This document shows, piece after piece, positions 54,159-64,000 of a stretch of DNA of 64,000 nucleotides. The stretch spans positions 29,207,001-29,271,000 of the forward strand of contig NC_072807.1 of the NCBI RefSeq assembly GCF_028583425.1, given 5' to 3'. Each line of letters starts with the position of its first letter. The stretch's first letter is position 1. Position numbers and translations under genes: made by a program. Under the pieces are notes generated by a model. The model saw nothing but the letters and a program-made list of their open reading frames with translations. It did no database searches and was not told the DNA's origin. The stretch comes from Eublepharis macularius (taxonomy: Eukaryota; Chordata; Lepidosauria; Squamata; Eublepharidae).

Positions 54159-54556
54159 CAGGGGTGGCCACACTTGCTTAATGTAAGAGCCACATTACAT
54201 GCATTCAAGTGACTTCAGAGGAAGAGGCGGGTTTTGTGGAGTGTACTGAAAGTGACATCACAGGAAGGGGTGGGGTTTGGGTGCAGTATGTGGAAAGTGA
54301 CATCATTGGAAGGGGTGGGGCTTAGGAAGAGCCATCACCTGAACTTTGACCTGAAGTGACATCACAAAAGTGATAAGATAAGATAAGATAAGATAAGATA
54401 AGATAAGATAAGATAAGATAAGATAAGATAAGATAAGATAAGATAAGAAAGAAAATAAACTTTAGGGCCACGACAATGCTCAGAGACCTCTGGGAGCTGC
54501 ATGATATGTATAGAAGAGCCACATGTGCCTCCTGAGCTGCAGTTTGGCCACCCCTG
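54159..54556. mobile_element. hAT (CAGGGGTGGCC ends) element with internal (AGATA)n
   Basis: The ends CAGGGGTGGCCACACTTGC and GCAGTTTGGCCACCCCTG are inverted repeats. The flanks GGATAGAG (54151-54158) and AGATAGAG (54557-54564) agree at 7 of 8 positions. The interior repeats AAGTGACATCAC-type words and carries the pentanucleotide array at 54372-54448. Confidence 0.85.
54372..54448 (+). repeat. (GATAA)n pentanucleotide microsatellite
   Basis: About fifteen perfect GATAA units lie inside the hAT element. Confidence 0.97.
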
Positions 54557-54581
54557 AGATAGAGCAAGGTTCTATAAAATG

Positions 54582-55062
54582 GTAGAGCAGTGGTAGAACA
54601 TTTGCTTGGCATGAGATTCCAGAATCAATCACTGTTATCTCCATTTTAAAAGAAGAGATAGTAGCAGGGCTTTTTTTCAGCTGGAACGTGGTGGAACAGA
54701 GTTCCAGCACCTCTTGAAAATGGTCACATGGCCGGTGGCCCCGCCCCCTGATCTCCAGACAGAGGGGAGTTTAGATTGTCTGGAGATCAGGGGGCGGGGG
54801 CACTGACCATGTGACCATTTTCGCCAAGGGCGATTTAAACTTTAAAAAACTGTCACCTTGTTCCAGCTGACCCAAAGTGACGTCATTGTGCGGTCCTGAG
54901 TTCCACCACTGAGTTCCACCACCTCTTTTCCCAGAAAAAAAGCCCTGGGTAGTAGGCAATGTGAAAGTCTGTCACCTGAGTCCCTGGAGATCTGCTGCCT
55001 GTCAGAGTAGACAAATACTGACCTTGATAAATCAACTGTCTGGTTCAGCTTCGTGTATTCAC
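54582..55062 (+). mobile_element. tRNA-derived SINE split by hAT copy D
   Basis: The head GGTAGAGCAGTGGTAGAAC and GGCATGAGATTCCAGAATC come before the insertion. GCAATGTGAAAGTCTGTCACC and GTCAGAGTAGACAAATACTG come after it. Removing 54665-54947 restores the normal order of the SINE. Confidence 0.82.
54665..54947. mobile_element. Non-autonomous hAT element, copy D (283 bp)
   Basis: The ends are CAGGGCTTTTTTTCAGCTGG and CCCAGAAAAAAAGCCCTG. The flanks are GATAGTAG (54657-54664) and GGTAGTAG (54948-54955), one mismatch in eight. Its orientation is opposite to copies A-C. Confidence 0.9.
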
Positions 55063-55754
55063 CTTTCCTTCCTCGTCTTTGGAGACTTGGATAACATGGC
55101 AGGGTGAGGCAGAGCGTGGGCCCCCATTCCTGGTAAAGAACGCAGCCAGAAATGTAAATGAAATTCAGAATGCCTCCATTGCAAATTTCTTTTTAATTAA
55201 ATGTGGTGGTGACTGCACTAATGGACTTCTCAATGACGAGAGCACTTCCAAACATGCACGCTGCAGAAAACAGAGTCACTCTACGCCACGGAGCCTCGGC
55301 GGATTTCATTTCCATGGCGCGCTGTCTGCTCTTTTGATTGCTGCCATTCTCAGGGAACAGATGGCGAGCAGGATGCGCAATGCAGTGGGCAGGGTATCCG
55401 TATCATGCTTCTAGCAAATATGATCTGTGTGCTGCCTGTGTGTGTCTGTTAAGACATCAATGGCCTCATTTCCAGGGACACTCAGAGACCCATGCATGTG
55501 CATGCATGCCCTGTCCTGTCAGATTTCAGAGCATTGAGAAGCATCTCTGAAAACCTGGCCTCATAAACTGCTTTCTGGTCTGCCTACAAAGGTCCTATCT
55601 ATATTCTTACTACACAGATCAAACTCACAACTGGGGCCAAGAACACTTAAGAGATCATTTGCTCGTTCATTCCATTCTGTTTTTATTTTCTGCCCCCCTC
55701 ACACACCAAAATTCTTTCCCCACCTATAATAGGTCTCAATGCACTGGACAAAAG
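55063..55754. other. Unassigned DNA, no gene recognised
   Basis: Frames of 70-111 codons have no domain. No recognised repeat is seen. Confidence 0.4.
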
Positions 55755-55917
55755 AGAAGTCCAGTAGCAGGTTAAAGGCTAACAACATTTATTCCAGCCT
55801 GCGCTTTCGTGAGTTGCACAAAAGCTCATGCCAGAATAAATACTGTTTGTTTTTAAGATGCCACTGAACCTCCGCTTTGTTTTGCAACAGTAGACTAACA
55901 CGGCTACCCTTCGATAT
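55755..55917. repeat. 'gctactggactc' foldback family, diverged copy
   Basis: AGAAGTCCAGTAGCAGGTTA, CACAAAAGCTCATGCCAGAA, AAGATGCCACTGAACCTC and AGACTAACACGGCTACCC in the family order. Confidence 0.65.
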
Positions 55918-56092
55918 ACTGACAGTAGTTTGAAATAAGATGGGTGTGTTTTTTTTAAAAAAAGAATTTTTATACCCTGAATCGTACCACATAATGTGGC
56001 AGCTCACAACCCAAAATGCAATTAGAAACCGTTAAATGTGAAAGATACAAACCCAAACCAAAATAAGCCAGTTCTAAAAACCATAACAGTTA

Positions 56093-56303
56093 GGGGTGCC
56101 ATCTCCAGATTCAGAAATTCCTGGAGATTTCAGGGGTGGAGCCTAAAGAGGGCGGGGTTTGAGGAAGTGGCCTCAACAGGGTATAAAGCCATAGAGTTGA
56201 CCCTCCAAAGCAGCCATTTTCTCCAGGGGGGCTGATCTTTGTCATCTGGAGATCAGTTATAATTCTGGGAGATCTCCAGCCACCACCTGGAGGCTGACAA
56301 CCT
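56093..56303. repeat. GGTTGCCA-type repeat, uninterrupted copy
   Basis: GGGTGCCATCTCCAGATTCA, GGCCTCAACAGGGTATAAAG, CTCCAAAGCAGCCATTTTCT, ATCTGGAGATCAGTTATAAT and CCACCTGGAGGCTGACAACC. It serves as the reference for the split copy at 46350-47240. No target duplication was clear. Confidence 0.65.
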
Positions 56304-56384
56304 GAAAGCCCCTGAGCCCTCTTTAACGTCTGTCAAGAACATTTGCATCCCAACCTTCCTTCAGACATCAGTCTTTCTTCCGTT

Positions 56385-56520
56385 TTACCCTCACTACAAC
56401 CCTGGAGTGTAGGCTAGGCCAAATGTGCATGATCCGTCCCCTAGGGAGCTGAGTGAGGTCTTGAACCAAGATCTTACAGATCCTTAGCCCAGCCTTATAA
56501 CCACTACCCTACACAAGCTG
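56385..56520 (-). mobile_element. MIR-like tRNA-derived SINE, diverged
   Basis: TTTTACCCTCACTACAACCC, GTGTAGGCTAGGCC and CTTGAACCAAGATC are followed by CAGCCTTATAACCACTACCC, in the inverted family order. Confidence 0.6.
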
Positions 56521-56585
56521 CCTTTGAAAAGCATTTGCAGTTGATCCAGATTTCGGTAGCCACAGAACTTAAGCACATGCATAAT

Positions 56586-56701
56586 AAATATAATATAATA
56601 TAATATAATATAATATAATATAATATAATATAATATAATATAATATAATATAATATAATATAATATAATATAATATAATATAATATAATATAATATAATA
56701 T
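56586..56701 (+). repeat. (TAATA)n pentanucleotide microsatellite, about 115 bp
   Basis: About twenty-two perfect TAATA units. Confidence 0.97.
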
Positions 56702-56807
56702 GCCGGCTCTGCAACATCTACACTGGGCTCAATTTGTTTTGTTTTTTTAAGCCTGAAATGATCTGGATTTTGTCAGATGAGTCCCTGCTCCTCTCTGAAC
56801 ATCATAA

Positions 56808-56930
56808 CTGCGCTTATATACCACTCTTCTAGACAGATTAGTGCCCCACCCAGAGTGGTGAACAAGTTAATGTTGTTATTATCCCCACAATACAGCTGGG
56901 GAGCTGGGGCTGAGAGGAGTGAACGTACCA
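56808..56930 (-). mobile_element. (GTT)n-tailed SINE fragment, diverged
   Basis: TATATACCACTCTTCTAGAC, CACCCAGAGTGGTGAACAAG, TTGTTATTATCCCCACAATA and GAGCTGGGGCTGAGAGGAG match the inverted SINE body. Confidence 0.6.
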
Positions 56931-57044
56931 AGAGTTTAGAATTGTTTTCGGAGGCTCAGTTGTGTGTCCTCCCACAGACTAGATGCATGAGAAAGCCACT
57001 CAACAGCGGCACTAAAATGATAATGCTCCCTCCCCAGGGAAGAG

Positions 57045-57185
57045 CAAGATTCAGGTCCCGTAGCACCTTAAAGACCAAGTAGATTTCCAGGGTGTGAGAG
57101 CTCCCCCAACTCTCAAAAGCTCATACCCTGGAAATCTAGTTGGCCTTTAAGGTGCTATTGGCCCCAAATCTTCCTCTTCTACTAT
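57045..57185. repeat. 'gctactggactc' foldback family, palindromic copy
   Basis: CGTAGCACCTTAAAGACCAA with TAGATTTCCAGGGTGTGAGA faces TCATACCCTGGAAATCTAGT with GGCCTTTAAGGTGCTATTGG. The two arms are approximate reverse complements. Confidence 0.7.
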
Positions 57186-58544
57186 AGAAATTATCCCCCT
57201 GGTTGCTTTGAGGATAGCCCCGAGATTGCTAATTCAGGCAGCACCCCAGGCTAATGTTTTCTACATTTTTCTTCTGCTCAGCTTTCTCATTTTAACAGTT
57301 TTGAACTGTTCGCAGCTGTATTTGCGTACATTCTTTTGTGATTTTAACCCAATGTCATCAGGGTGATTTTTAAAAAAAAACTGTTGCAAGTCCCTTTGGG
57401 GACTTTAAGAGCAAAATGTTTTAATAACATGAATGAAATACGTCTTCCTATGGGGCAGTCTGGCGACCAAGCCTTGCTCGCACAGCATCAAGGCCCCAGG
57501 TGTTCTCGATCTCGGTTGTTAGTACGAGAAACAGTTTGCTCCTTTGGTGCAATATTAAGAAGCAGCCCACCTTCCGTGCAGTTTCAGCATCTTTCCCAGG
57601 TGTGAGATTTGCTCCATTTTTCATATCCTGTTGGAACGCCGCCAGCCAGTCAAGCCTGTTTTGAAAGGCATCCGTTACAATCGAGGCGCTGCGATTGGGA
57701 GGAGAACTAACAGTGCACTTCACAGCCACATCACACAATCCTGTGGCTCGCTCTCAGCAACTGCATATCAGCATTTGTGGGAAAATAAACACAGAAAGTT
57801 TCCATTTCAGTTGGAAAGGATGTCTGAAGCCAGATGCTGGATACGCACAAGGTGAAAGGGTGGGGGCCACCTTGGAAGTCCCAGGCCCACATTTCATTCT
57901 GCCTTTTTGCAAGTGACTTTGAAGGTGGGAGTTTGGAATGTTATTTAGGAAACGAGCAGCTGATTATTCCAAGCAAGACTGCCTTGAGATGGCAGAGGAG
58001 CCCGCCCGTCTAATTTATTTACTGAGAACTGCAGAATACCTGATTCAAAGAGTTCAACGAACTGAACTGTATCGCACAGAATCAATATCATCCTCTCTCT
58101 TTGGTTTGCTGTAAAATGGGTGGGTGGAGCTATTCAGAGAGGCAGGGCGGAGACATCCAGGCCTGTCCCACCCCTTACTTGCCATTGGCTGATTTCTGCC
58201 TCTGCCTGTCTTCTGGATCTCTCCGACTCAACGCTGATGTGGAAAAACTGGAACCCTGGCTAACAAGGGCATCTTCCGAGCACCTCACCTGTTATAGCAG
58301 CAAGCAGTTGGCTATTGCAGTGGGAGGGGGAGGGGGAGCTGTCAGCATGTGGGCTTTAGCTAGAGACCACATAGCAACCCAGCTAAGGAAAAGGTGGGTG
58401 GCGGAACGGAAGAGATTCTTTCCCAAGTTCCTTAAATCTCCTCCTTTGGCTTACGTCTTCATTCCAAATGCTTCAACTTTCAAAAGCCGGGGCTTGTCCG
58501 ATCAGATGTGTAAAAAAAAGTTCCAAGCGAGATCTGCTGTCAGA
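57186..58544. other. Unassigned DNA, no gene recognised
   Basis: A 181-codon plus frame (58101-58646) runs into repeat sequence and has no domain. A 96-codon minus frame (57448-57738) likewise shows none. Confidence 0.4.
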
Positions 58545-58713
58545 AAGGTAGCCGTATTAGTTGGTTGCAATATGACTATGATGGTATCTTCAAGATCAAT
58601 ACATTCCATTATAGTCTTCCTTGGACTAGATTCCACTTCTTTGTAACATCTGAAGATGGAGGCTCTAGTCCCTAAAAGTTCAGGCTGGGATAGAAAGTTT
58701 ATTAATCTTCTAA

Positions 58714-58999
58714 GGGCCAAGCTGCAAGTGACGAATGACACTTGAACGGTGAGTGAACAGACTCATGTGAATTCCTCCCTGTTCACTTGCGCAAGTGGAG
58801 CGCAAGTGAACAGGGAGGAATACATGTGAGGGCCAAGCTGCAAGTGACGAATGACACTTGAACGGCAACTGAATTGAGTGGAGCGCAAGTGAACAGGGAG
58901 AAATACACTTGCCATTCAAGTGTCATTCGTCACTTGTAGCTTCGCCCTCAGTCTGTTCACTTGCCATTCAAGTGTCATTCGTCACTTGTAGTTTGGCCC
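58714..58999. mobile_element. GGGCCAAGC-family MITE with a second copy nested inside
   Basis: The outer copy starts GGGCCAAGCTGCAAGTGACG and ends GTAGTTTGGCCC. At 58830-58947 a complete 118-bp family member sits inside it, flanked by TGA (58827-58829) and TCA (58948-58950). The outer copy also carries an internal palindrome of CCTCCCTGTTCACTTGCG type. Its outer flanks are TAA and TAT. Confidence 0.85.
58830..58947. mobile_element. 118-bp foldback MITE (GGGCCAAGC family), copy 4, nested
   Basis: It has exactly the 118-bp length of the other three copies, with ends GGGCCAAGCTGCAAGTGAC and GTAGCTTCGCCC. Confidence 0.88.
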
Positions 59000-59003
59000 T
59001 ATG

Positions 59004-59295
59004 CAGGAGTCATTTGGTAGAAAAAGAGCTGCAGGAACTCATTAGCATGACTCATTAGCATAACTCCTTAGCATATGCCACACCCCTTGCCATCACTGGA
59101 AGTGTGTCATTAGTATAACTGATTTGCATATGCCACACCCCTGACATCACCTATCCTGGCTGTTTTGGACCCAATCCAGGCTGAAACAGGCCCAAAATGG
59201 CCGAGAGTCAGGTGGGCAGGGCCACCTGACATGTGACCTCTTTGGGGAACTGCCGGAACTGCATTCCTGTACGTTCCCCCTTGAAATGAGCCCTG
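59004..59295. mobile_element. Non-autonomous hAT element, copy F (292 bp)
   Basis: GCCCTATG flanks it exactly (58996-59003 and 59296-59303). The right end GGGGGAACG-like/GAAATGAGCCCTG is family-like; the left end, CAGGAGTCATTTGG, is diverged. The interior has CATTAGCAT and GCATATGCCACACCCC words twice each. It inserted directly at the end of the neighbouring MITE. Confidence 0.82.
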
Positions 59296-59303
59296 GCCCT
59301 ATG

Positions 59304-60427
59304 TTCCACAAGAAGCCTGCTGATTTAAACTAGATGTATTTATCTAGGTCTCAAGCCAGGAACGTGAGCATCGATCCAAAGGACGTCAGGCAGAGATTCA
59401 GTCTGATTTTACCACCACCAGCAGCTCAGGCCAAACAGCGGAACTGCAAGGAGGTTAGCCACACCCAGCAATGAAGCTCCCTTACGCCAACAGGCCAACG
59501 CCTGATGTAACCAATATGGTTATGTGGGAAAATAAACACAGCGCGGATGTAGTCAAATCGCCATGAAGAAAAAAACAATAAAAGTTGCAGCAAGGGTCCA
59601 ACTTTTGGGAGTTAATTTTTTAAACACTTCTAGTTCAATGGGAATTCAAGAGGAGGGGAACGCAGCACAAAGCAAAATTCCAGAAAGAAAAAGGCACACA
59701 GTGGAGGGAACCACTCAAGCGGTGCACGTTATAGAAGCTTGACAACAAACTCACAGAAATCACGGGCTCTTCCCTTCAGCAGCACCAGCTCTCTCCCCAC
59801 CCTCTCCTTTTTCTTTCCTGCAAAACATGCTTGGCTTTTATCAACCAAATTACATGGGAGGGTAAGACTTGACAGCAAAATAAAGAGGCCCGTGTTTATA
59901 GTACGATAAATTTACCACTTACAGGATTGTGGTGGAACAATACGGAGATGGGTGTATCTAAATGCAACAGAAAGTTTCAAGTTGTCCGAAGAAGCAGCGT
60001 CTTAAAAGGAGGAGGTTGACTTTTCATTCAGAACAGAGAAAAACTGTGAAGTCAAAATGCTTCCTCAAAGTTTTCTTCTAGGTACATTCCGGGGGTGGGT
60101 GGATGGATCTATTTGTAAAATATGTGTGAAACCGCAGCTTCAGACACACACCATTTTAACAGGGGAATTACTGCTCAGCTGCAAAGTGATGATAAAAGAA
60201 ATAGACTGCAGGGGGAAAGCCCCTTTTGGTCGCTCCTGCTTCCTGGAAGATAGCCTGTACTGCAACAGCATAACCCTAAGCAGAGGTACTTCAGTTAAAG
60301 ACTGGAGTGACTTGGCTTAGGATAGCTCTGTAAACACACCCTTGCTTTCTTTGTCTTCTTAAGGACGGAAAGCACCTTTCTGAAAATAGTCACAACTAAG
60401 TGATAGTCACTATTTACTATTTAGATG
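59304..60427. other. Unassigned DNA, no gene recognised
   Basis: No domain-bearing frame is seen. An 87-codon plus frame (60057-60320) has no motif. No recognised repeat is seen. Confidence 0.4.
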
Positions 60428-60435
60428 GATAGGTA

Positions 60436-60669
60436 CAGGGCTTTTTTTCAACTGGAACGTGGTGGAACGGAGTTCCGGCACCTCTTGAAAATGGTCACAT
60501 GGCTGGTGGCCCCGCCCCCTCATCTCCAGATAGAGGGGAGTTTAGATTGCCATTTTCGCCAAGGGCGATTTAAACTTTAAAAAACTCTCCCCCTTATTCC
60601 AGCTGACCCAAAGTGACGTCATTGTGCGGTCCTGAGTTCCACCACCTCTTTTCCCCAAAAAAAGCCCTG
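60436..60669. mobile_element. Non-autonomous hAT element, copy E (234 bp)
   Basis: The ends are CAGGGCTTTTTTTCAACTGG and CCCCAAAAAAAGCCCTG. The flanks are GATAGGTA (60428-60435) and GATAGATA (60670-60677), one mismatch in eight. It is a shortened form with part of the central palindrome lost. Confidence 0.9.
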
Positions 60670-60677
60670 GATAGATA

Positions 60678-61391
60678 TTTATTTCACCTTTTGTAGGGGA
60701 AGAAACTCCTAAATTTCCTCTCATCTCTTTGGTATCCACAGATTTTCCTGCGTTTACAACGGAGTTCGTGAGGAAGGAAATTCTGATGAGAAGAAAATTG
60801 TCATCCACAAATGCAAGTTTCTTAAGGCAGTTTTGTATTTTTTTCTGGATCTACACTGGGTGAAAATGAAATGTTTCAATTTTTTTTAAAAAGTTAGAAT
60901 GATGCACACACACTCCTGCATCACAAGAATTGTTTCTACCTTAAATACAACCTTACTTAGAGGCAATGAAATGAGACAAAAATGCAGAAATTGACCAAAA
61001 CCAAGCTAACATTTTCAGGTTTTCAGCTGTATTTAATAACAATACCTACTGAAATCTTGCCTGCGCACTGCAGGCTGAAACTTGACACGCATTTGATAAA
61101 CCTTCGCCTTCTGCCTTTTGTGGACAGGATAATGGATGGAGCTTTTCCATTCTGCTGGGATATGTATCGTATGAGTAACTTCAGCCTTCAGAATCCTAGC
61201 CTGGTGGACAGTGACTGAGTATCCCTTTAGGTCTGTAACTGAAAGCACGGAAAACAAAAATTCCAAAAGTTTCTCTGGTAAAACCTGGTTAACTTTTAAG
61301 AGAACAGAAGTATTGTTTGACAATGCAGTCAGAAAAGGAGAGGGAAAGCTGTTTAAATTTTCTTTTAGTGGCTGAAACATTCAAACACATA
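60678..61391. other. Unassigned DNA, no gene recognised
   Basis: A 115-codon minus frame (61033-61380) has no domain. No recognised repeat is seen. Confidence 0.4.
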
Positions 61392-61596
61392 GAAAAGAGT
61401 CCAGTAGCACCTTTAAGACTAACCAACTTTACTGTAGCATAAGCTTTTGAGAATCACAGTTCTCTTCATCATGCATCTGACGAAGAGCACTGTGGTTCTC
61501 GAAAGCTTATGCTACAGTAAAGTTGGTTAGTCTTAAAGGTGCTACTGGACTCTTCTCTATTTTGCCACTACAGACTAACACGGCTAACTCCTCTGG
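61392..61596. mobile_element. 'gctactggactc' foldback element, full palindrome
   Basis: The left arm (61392-61462) and right arm (about 61486-61554) are near-perfect reverse complements: AGAGTCCAGTAGCACCTTTA, then AACCAACTTTACTGTAGCAT. After the right arm comes CAGACTAACACGGCTAACTC, as in the one-armed copies. It is the reference for that family in this window. Confidence 0.85.
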
Positions 61597-62001
61597 ATCT
61601 ATTCAGACACATGAACTCACAAAAGTCCAAAAGAATATGCATCCCAAAAGGTCTCTCTTTCCCCGACACAGACAAAAAGCGTTAAGTGACAATGGTTGCC
61701 TTACCTTTGCCACAGGAAGGAGACTTACTGGCAGAGCTGAGCGTCATTAAAGGATGGAAGAGTGGGCTAGGAACCAACATCCATACTGAGCCAAGGAAGA
61801 GATGACTAATCCTACATGGTGCCATCACTAAAGAAAAACGTGTGTGCCAATTTTTAAAAAATTAATTAGAACATCTTTTGCCAACCAGCAAACTTTAAAA
61901 AGGAATGTTTTCTTTAGGCAAACCATTTCTCAACCTCTGGTGCTGCCCTGTCTCTGTTATCTGTCCAACCACGCATCGAGACCACTGGGACTATTCAGGG
62001 A
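61597..62001. other. Unassigned DNA, no gene recognised
   Basis: No domain-bearing frame or repeat is recognised. Confidence 0.4.
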
Positions 62002-62115
62002 GGGGTCATAGCTTGGTGGTACAGCTTGTACTTTGCACACAGAAGGTCTCCGATTCACTCCTGAACATCTCCAGTTGAAGGATTCCCAGTATTGGGGGAA
62101 AGCCCCCCGGGAACC
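62002..62115 (+). mobile_element. tRNA-derived SINE ('ctcagtggga' family), truncated
   Basis: GGGGTCATAGCTTGGTGGTA, GCACACAGAAGGTCTCCGAT and ACATCTCCAGTTGAAGGAT. The 3' part is lost where another SINE begins. Confidence 0.65.
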
Positions 62116-62135
62116 ACTGTCAGGCACAACTAGGA

Positions 62136-62380
62136 TAACAACAACAACAACATTCAATTTATATCCCACCCTTCAGGACAACTTAATGCCCATTCAGAGC
62201 GGTTTACAAAGCGTGTTATTATTATCCCCAACACCCTGTGAGGTGGGTGGGGCTGAGAGAGCTCTGAGAGAGCTGTGACTGACCCAAAGTCACCCAGCTG
62301 GCTTCAAGTGGAGGAGTGGCGGATCAAACCCGGTTCTCCAGATTAGAGTTCAGCACTCTTAACCACTACACCAAAACTGG
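62136..62380 (-). mobile_element. tRNA-derived SINE with (AAC)n tail
   Basis: AAC repeats, CCACCCTTCAGGACAACTTA, ATTCAGAGCGGTTTACAAAG, GTGAGGTGGGTGGGGCTGAG and CTTAACCACTACACC. Confidence 0.9.
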
Positions 62381-62464
62381 AGAGTCAGACCAGTCAACTG
62401 ACTAAAGAACGCAGCTTTCATAGCTAAATCTGAATTCAGGGTCATCGACCTCTGAATACTTGCA

Positions 62465-62600
62465 CTGGGAAACAACATCAGGGAAAGGCCTCGGCCTGTC
62501 TGCCCTCCTCTTGGCCCTCCGGGGTAACGGGTTGCCCATTGTGTGAAACAGGATGCTGGAGCAGCAGTCTGATCTGGTAGGGCTCTTCTGATATTCGTAG
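62465..62600 (+). repeat. Interspersed repeat 3' end ('aacatcaggggaagg' family)
   Basis: ACAACATCAGGGAAAGGCCT, TGTGTGAAACAGGATGCTGG and CAGTCTGATCTGGTAGGGCT. Confidence 0.6.
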
Positions 62601-63374
62601 CAGATGTTAAAATATTTCCAAGCAGAAGTTCAATCCCTGTTAAAGGATCGGGTGAAATGTATTAAGAAAGACCCTTCTGAACCAACCTCACAAATATTAG
62701 CAAGACTTCTCTGCGGGAAATGGGGATTGGAGACGAAGACCAAGAATTCAAGGCAAAACTTCGTTCGCAGTAACTAGTCAACCAAAATGAAATGTGCGAG
62801 TTATGTTGTTGCGCCCCAGCTGAAAATTGCTTTGTTGATGAAGGGCTGGAAAGAGCGTTGCCAACTGCAAACACTTGAATAAAATTAGTGCTAGGGCAGT
62901 AAATATTTATTTTCAAAATCACAGAGAATCCCCAATGCTTTGTGAGGCATTTCAGCAAGCACAGGGAGACACTGTAACCAACAATTCTTGCATATTTGTT
63001 AGCAATCCACAAAGCTACCCCACCCCACTGTTCATTCAACATTTTTATTTTTATGGCATTTTTCTTGGTGAACCAACTGACTTTTGTCACTTCAAAGTCC
63101 AGAGGTCAACCTTCCCTACATTTTAAACTACTCTGTCCTTATCACATTTTAAAGTCCCTGGTAAATAAAATCATTAACCCAACTGCTGCCGCCCAGGACA
63201 AGCGTCTCCCCACCTCCCCAAGCCTGGGAAGCTTATCAGGAGAGAAGAGTCAGAGAAAGGGGCCTGGGCCTGAGCCTAGGACTCAGCTATTGCAGAGGCC
63301 TGGTTCACACATGCAGAGAACAGGCCGCGAATGGACAAGAAGTAGATTGTTCCAGCTTACTGTGAATTTGGAGG
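62601..63374. other. Unassigned DNA, no gene recognised
   Basis: A 142-codon minus frame (62662-63090) shows no domain. No recognised repeat is seen. Confidence 0.4.
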
Positions 63375-63561
63375 AGGGTTGCCAATCTCCAGGTGGTGGC
63401 TGGAGGTCTCTTGGCATTGCAACTGATCTCCCAGTGACAGAGATCAGTTGCCCTGGAGAAACTGACAGCTTCGGAAGGTGGACTCTGTGGCATTATATCT
63501 CACTGAAGCTCCTCCCCTCCCCAAATCTCCAGGAATTTTCCAAACTGGAATTGGCAACCCT
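63375..63561. mobile_element. GGTTGCCA-type element beside the CpG island
   Basis: The ends AGGGTTGCCAATCTCCAGG and TGGAATTGGCAACCCT are inverted repeats with CTCCAGG/CCAGGAATTT modules. The flanks share AATTTGGAG against AATGTGGAG, a possible 8-9-bp duplication, so a hAT-like origin is plausible. Confidence 0.65.
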
Positions 63562-63599
63562 AATGTGGAGAGGAAGGCCCTCTCCCCAGAAATGCCAGG

Positions 63600-64000
63600 A
63601 TGCCGCCCCACCGCCACTCCACCCAGCTTGGAGCGCGCCCAGAGCGGTGGGCCAGGCCCCGGGTTCGAATCTCCACTCGGTCCCCGGGGCCAGGCGGGCA
63701 GGCGCACCCGGGGTGGGAGGGAAGCGGCTCGGGCAGCCCTGCAAGGAAAGGACACCCCGTCCGCGGACCGCCTTCTGCAGCCGGGAGCGCCCAGGCGGCG
63801 GCGGCGGCGGCGGGGCGGCCCCTGCGCGCAGCTCCATCCCGCCCTCCGCGGGCGCACACCTGGCCCGGCCAGGCACGCCCGGCGCCCGGCGCGCACGCCC
63901 GGCCGGCTGCTCGGGCGCTGACGGGGCGCGCGTGGCCGCGCCTCCGGAGATCCCCGGGCGACCCGCCGCCGCGCGCTCCCGCCCGCCCGCCTCCTCCCTC
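63600..64000. promoter_or_regulatory. CpG island at the right edge, probable promoter
   Basis: GC content and CpG density rise abruptly from about 63600 and stay high to the window end. The island contains a (GGC)n run near 63796-63814, GGGGCGG and CCGCCC words of Sp1 type, and many CGCG words. The rest of the window is CpG-poor, so this marks an unmethylated promoter-like island. Direction is not fixed. On the minus strand an ATG at about 63837 in a good context opens a frame starting MELRAGA followed by seven prolines. It runs into the GGTTGCCA element, so any exon must end earlier by splicing. Confidence 0.75.

Noticed and set aside
57448..57738. 96-codon minus frame
   Set aside because: No domain, signal or splice context was recognised; kept only as unassigned sequence.
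58101..58646. 181-codon plus frame
   Set aside because: It ends in repeat sequence, shows no domain or codon-like periodicity, and overlaps open frames on the other strand.
63478..63921. 147-codon plus and 150-codon minus frames through the CpG island
   Set aside because: High GC makes stops rare on both strands and both frames cross the GGTTGCCA element, so frame length is not evidence for coding.

Overview
This window looks like nuclear genomic DNA of a squamate reptile (lizard or gecko-like). The evidence is the repeat set: BovB/RTE and CR1 LINEs, an L2/CR1-like LINE family, Sauria-type and other tRNA-derived SINEs, 5S rRNA-derived SINEs with RTE-like tails, a Penelope-like element with a GIY-YIG endonuclease, a Helitron helicase relic, hAT-type short elements with 8-bp target duplications, and many foldback MITEs with 3-bp duplications. 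The species cannot be fixed from sequence alone. There is no operon-like layout, no CRISPR array and no convincing single-copy protein-coding exon. The window reads as a long intron or intergenic stretch ending at a CpG island.

Layout. 1-5.1 kb: mostly unassigned DNA, a hAT-like fragment, a Sauria SINE and a 1.27-kb inverted-repeat pair. 5.2-5.6 kb: two foldback MITEs inserted side by side in one SINE, sharing a TGA target copy. 6.7 kb: a three-motif tetranucleotide block. 8.6-9.3 kb: a hAT element, then a 94-bp Penelope relic with a perfect 13-bp target duplication. 10.8-11.8 kb: a 5'-truncated BovB LINE with an unbroken reverse transcriptase frame and an 11-bp target duplication. 13-21 kb: MITEs, SINEs, a CR1 3' end, a 5S SINE and an L2-like LINE nested in a SINE. 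22.6-23.3 kb: a Helitron helicase relic. 30-35 kb: an L2-like LINE, a CR1 3' end with its C-terminal ORF, a hAT element and a solo LTR with a 5-bp duplication. 36.1 kb: an unrecognised acidic ORF. 38.6-39.2 kb: recent tandem duplications. 40-46 kb: 5S SINEs, hAT elements and tRNA SINEs. 46.4-47 kb: a second, different hammerhead-ribozyme-like motif inside a split repeat. 50.4-52.2 kb: a Penelope-like element carrying inverted hammerhead copies at both ends, inserted in an antisense RTE LINE. 54-60 kb: dense nested SINE/hAT/MITE insertions. 63.6-64.0 kb: a strong CpG island running off the right edge.

The clearest signals are the two Penelope insertions. Both have 13-bp target duplications and an inverted copy of the element's own 3' end at their 5' side. 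In the small copy the filler between the two pieces is an inverted copy of flanking host DNA, a visible trace of template switching during integration. The window also gives a readable insertion order (RTE before Penelope; SINE before MITE; SINE before hAT; SINE before L2-like LINE). Any host-gene function most likely lies at the CpG island and in unassigned low-repeat islands (for example 15.5-16.4, 18.2-19.2, 35.3-36.0, 39.3-40.1 and 43.4-44.4 kb) that could hold conserved regulatory elements. That last point is inference.
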